Assembly: GCA_022013615.1 (NCBI GenBank) | Contig: JAKLQB010000720.1 | Coordinates: 1-6,297, forward strand | Direction of reading: 5' to 3' | Source: Desulfobacterales bacterium | Lineage (GTDB): Bacteria > Desulfobacterota > DSM-4660 > Desulfatiglandales > Desulfatiglandaceae | Length of the DNA stretch: 6,297 bases | Shown here: piece by piece, positions 5,618 through 6,297 of the stretch | How positions within the stretch are numbered: position 1 is the stretch's first letter | How the letters are laid out: every line of letters begins with the position of its first letter | Notes under the pieces: model-generated | The model's database searches: none | Told to the model about the DNA's origin: nothing | What the model saw: the letters and a program-made list of their open reading frames with translations, nothing else | Position numbers and translations under genes: made by a program

Positions 5618-6297
5618 ATGGGAAATTCGATAGAACAAACGACCAGCAATAGAGTTGTCAGGTATTCAAAGCGTACTAAAACGCTAAGATGCCTTTCTTG
5701 TGGAACGGATAAAATAAATCCGGGCAGGAGATATTGCTCCAAAGAATGTCGCCAGCAGATCAACTGGGTCCTTTCACTTTCCAAAGGCCTGCTAATGACG
5801 TTTAGTGCCAGGTATGCAGCCTTTTCCTTTACCCGCGAACACGTAATACTGGATATACTCCCTTTCTGGTCAAAGGAGATTTCCAGGTTTATCTGCCACA
5901 GGACCCCCAAAAACAAACCCGCTGCAGACCTGAAAAATCTCATACTCAAGTCGGGAAAGGAATGGCATCACCTGGTGAATAATAAGACCTCAAAGAGCTT
6001 TGCATCTCTTTATCTTCTTGAGAAAAACCACAAAAAAAATATAGACCCTGAAAGCGTCAAGCCTCTCAGGAAAGCCCATCTAAGGCTCTCAAAGATTGAA
6101 AAAAACTGTCTAAAAATCCTTCAACTTGACAGGAAAGATCTGGCTTCCGATGGCCATATCAGTAAAATAAAGTCTGCCTATAAAAAGATGGCTAAGCTCT
6201 ATCATCCTGACATAGGCGGTGATGAGGAAAGATTTAAGCAATTGAACGAAGCACATAAGCAGATGCTCCTCTGGGCGGAAAATCCCCAGTACGCGTC
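5618..6297 (+). CDS. J-domain protein with N-terminal Cys4 zinc motif (3' end cut by window)
   Basis: An open frame from ATG 5618 runs off the right edge (226 full codons); an in-frame stop at 5606-5608 fixes the N-terminal limit. Residues 25-44 hold CLSCG and YCSKEC (Cys25, 28, 40, 44), a CxxC-x11-CxxxC zinc-ribbon-like motif. Residues ~45-160 are a basic, probably helical region I do not recognise. A J domain follows from about residue 162 (CLKILQLDRKDL), with KIKSAYKKMAKLYHPDIGG carrying the HPD motif at 196-198 and then FKQLNEAHKQML. The HPD loop stimulates ATP hydrolysis by DnaK/Hsp70, so this is a co-chaperone, but it is not DnaJ itself: the J domain is not N-terminal and no G/F region or CxxCxGxG repeats are visible. 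The client is unknown. No clear Shine-Dalgarno precedes the ATG, so translation may be weak. Confidence 0.85.
   Translation, partial: MGNSIEQTTSNRVVRYSKRTKTLRCLSCGTDKINPGRRYCSKECRQQINWVLSLSKGLLMTFSARYAAFSFTREHVILDILPFWSKEISRFICHRTPKNKPAADLKNLILKSGKEWHHLVNNKTSKSFASLYLLEKNHKKNIDPESVKPLRKAHLRLSKIEKNCLKILQLDRKDLASDGHISKIKSAYKKMAKLYHPDIGGDEERFKQLNEAHKQMLLWAENPQYA

Noticed and set aside
5611..5949. Open - strand frame opposite the J-domain gene
   Set aside because: Antisense to the zinc-motif part of the J-domain protein, whose frame is continuous to the window end with clear motifs.

Overview
The window carries six genes that look intact where visible (two of them cut by the window ends) and one decayed gene. 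It reads like chromosomal DNA of moderate GC from an anaerobic, deltaproteobacterium-like organism (Desulfobacterota). That placement is inferred from the gene mix: a B12-binding-type radical SAM protein, LarB, a WrbA-like flavodoxin, and EF-P with an adjacent EpmA. No marker in the window proves it. I see no tRNA, rRNA, CRISPR array, insertion sequence or phage gene.

Left part, 1-2613: a radical SAM protein on the + strand enters from the left edge and ends at 1346. Fifteen bases later it meets the end of a convergent two-gene unit on the - strand. In transcription order that unit is a 160-aa flavodoxin-like protein (2613 to 2131), then larB (about 2138 to 1362), which makes the first intermediate of the nickel-pincer nucleotide (NPN) cofactor. 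The two overlap by 8 bp if larB starts at GTG 2138. No larC, larE or larA lies in the window.

Middle part, 2614-3921: all genes here are on the - strand. A conserved-looking 118-aa protein of unknown function (3203 to 2847) lies 43 bp downstream of the remains of a metallo-beta-lactamase (MBL)-fold hydrolase (3689 to 3247, possibly traceable to about 3785). That hydrolase has lost its N-terminal metal-binding half and has a frameshift at a GA dinucleotide repeat. The spacers on either side (2614-2846 and 3690-3921) hold small hairpins and a short run of 8-bp repeats that look like intergenic repeat debris.

Right part, 3922-6297: efp and epmA form a tight + strand pair, with epmA starting inside the end of efp. 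EpmA attaches (R)-beta-lysine to a lysine in a PGKGQ loop of EF-P, so substrate and modifying enzyme are encoded together. The partner EpmB is not in the window. After a 201-bp spacer with a good -10 box, a J-domain protein with an N-terminal four-cysteine zinc motif begins at 5618 and runs off the right edge.

Most of this is recognisable housekeeping and accessory metabolism. I find no convincing new multi-gene system. The points most worth a second look are the frameshifted MBL gene, the unknown 118-aa gene beside it, the flavodoxin-larB pairing, and the unusual J-domain protein.
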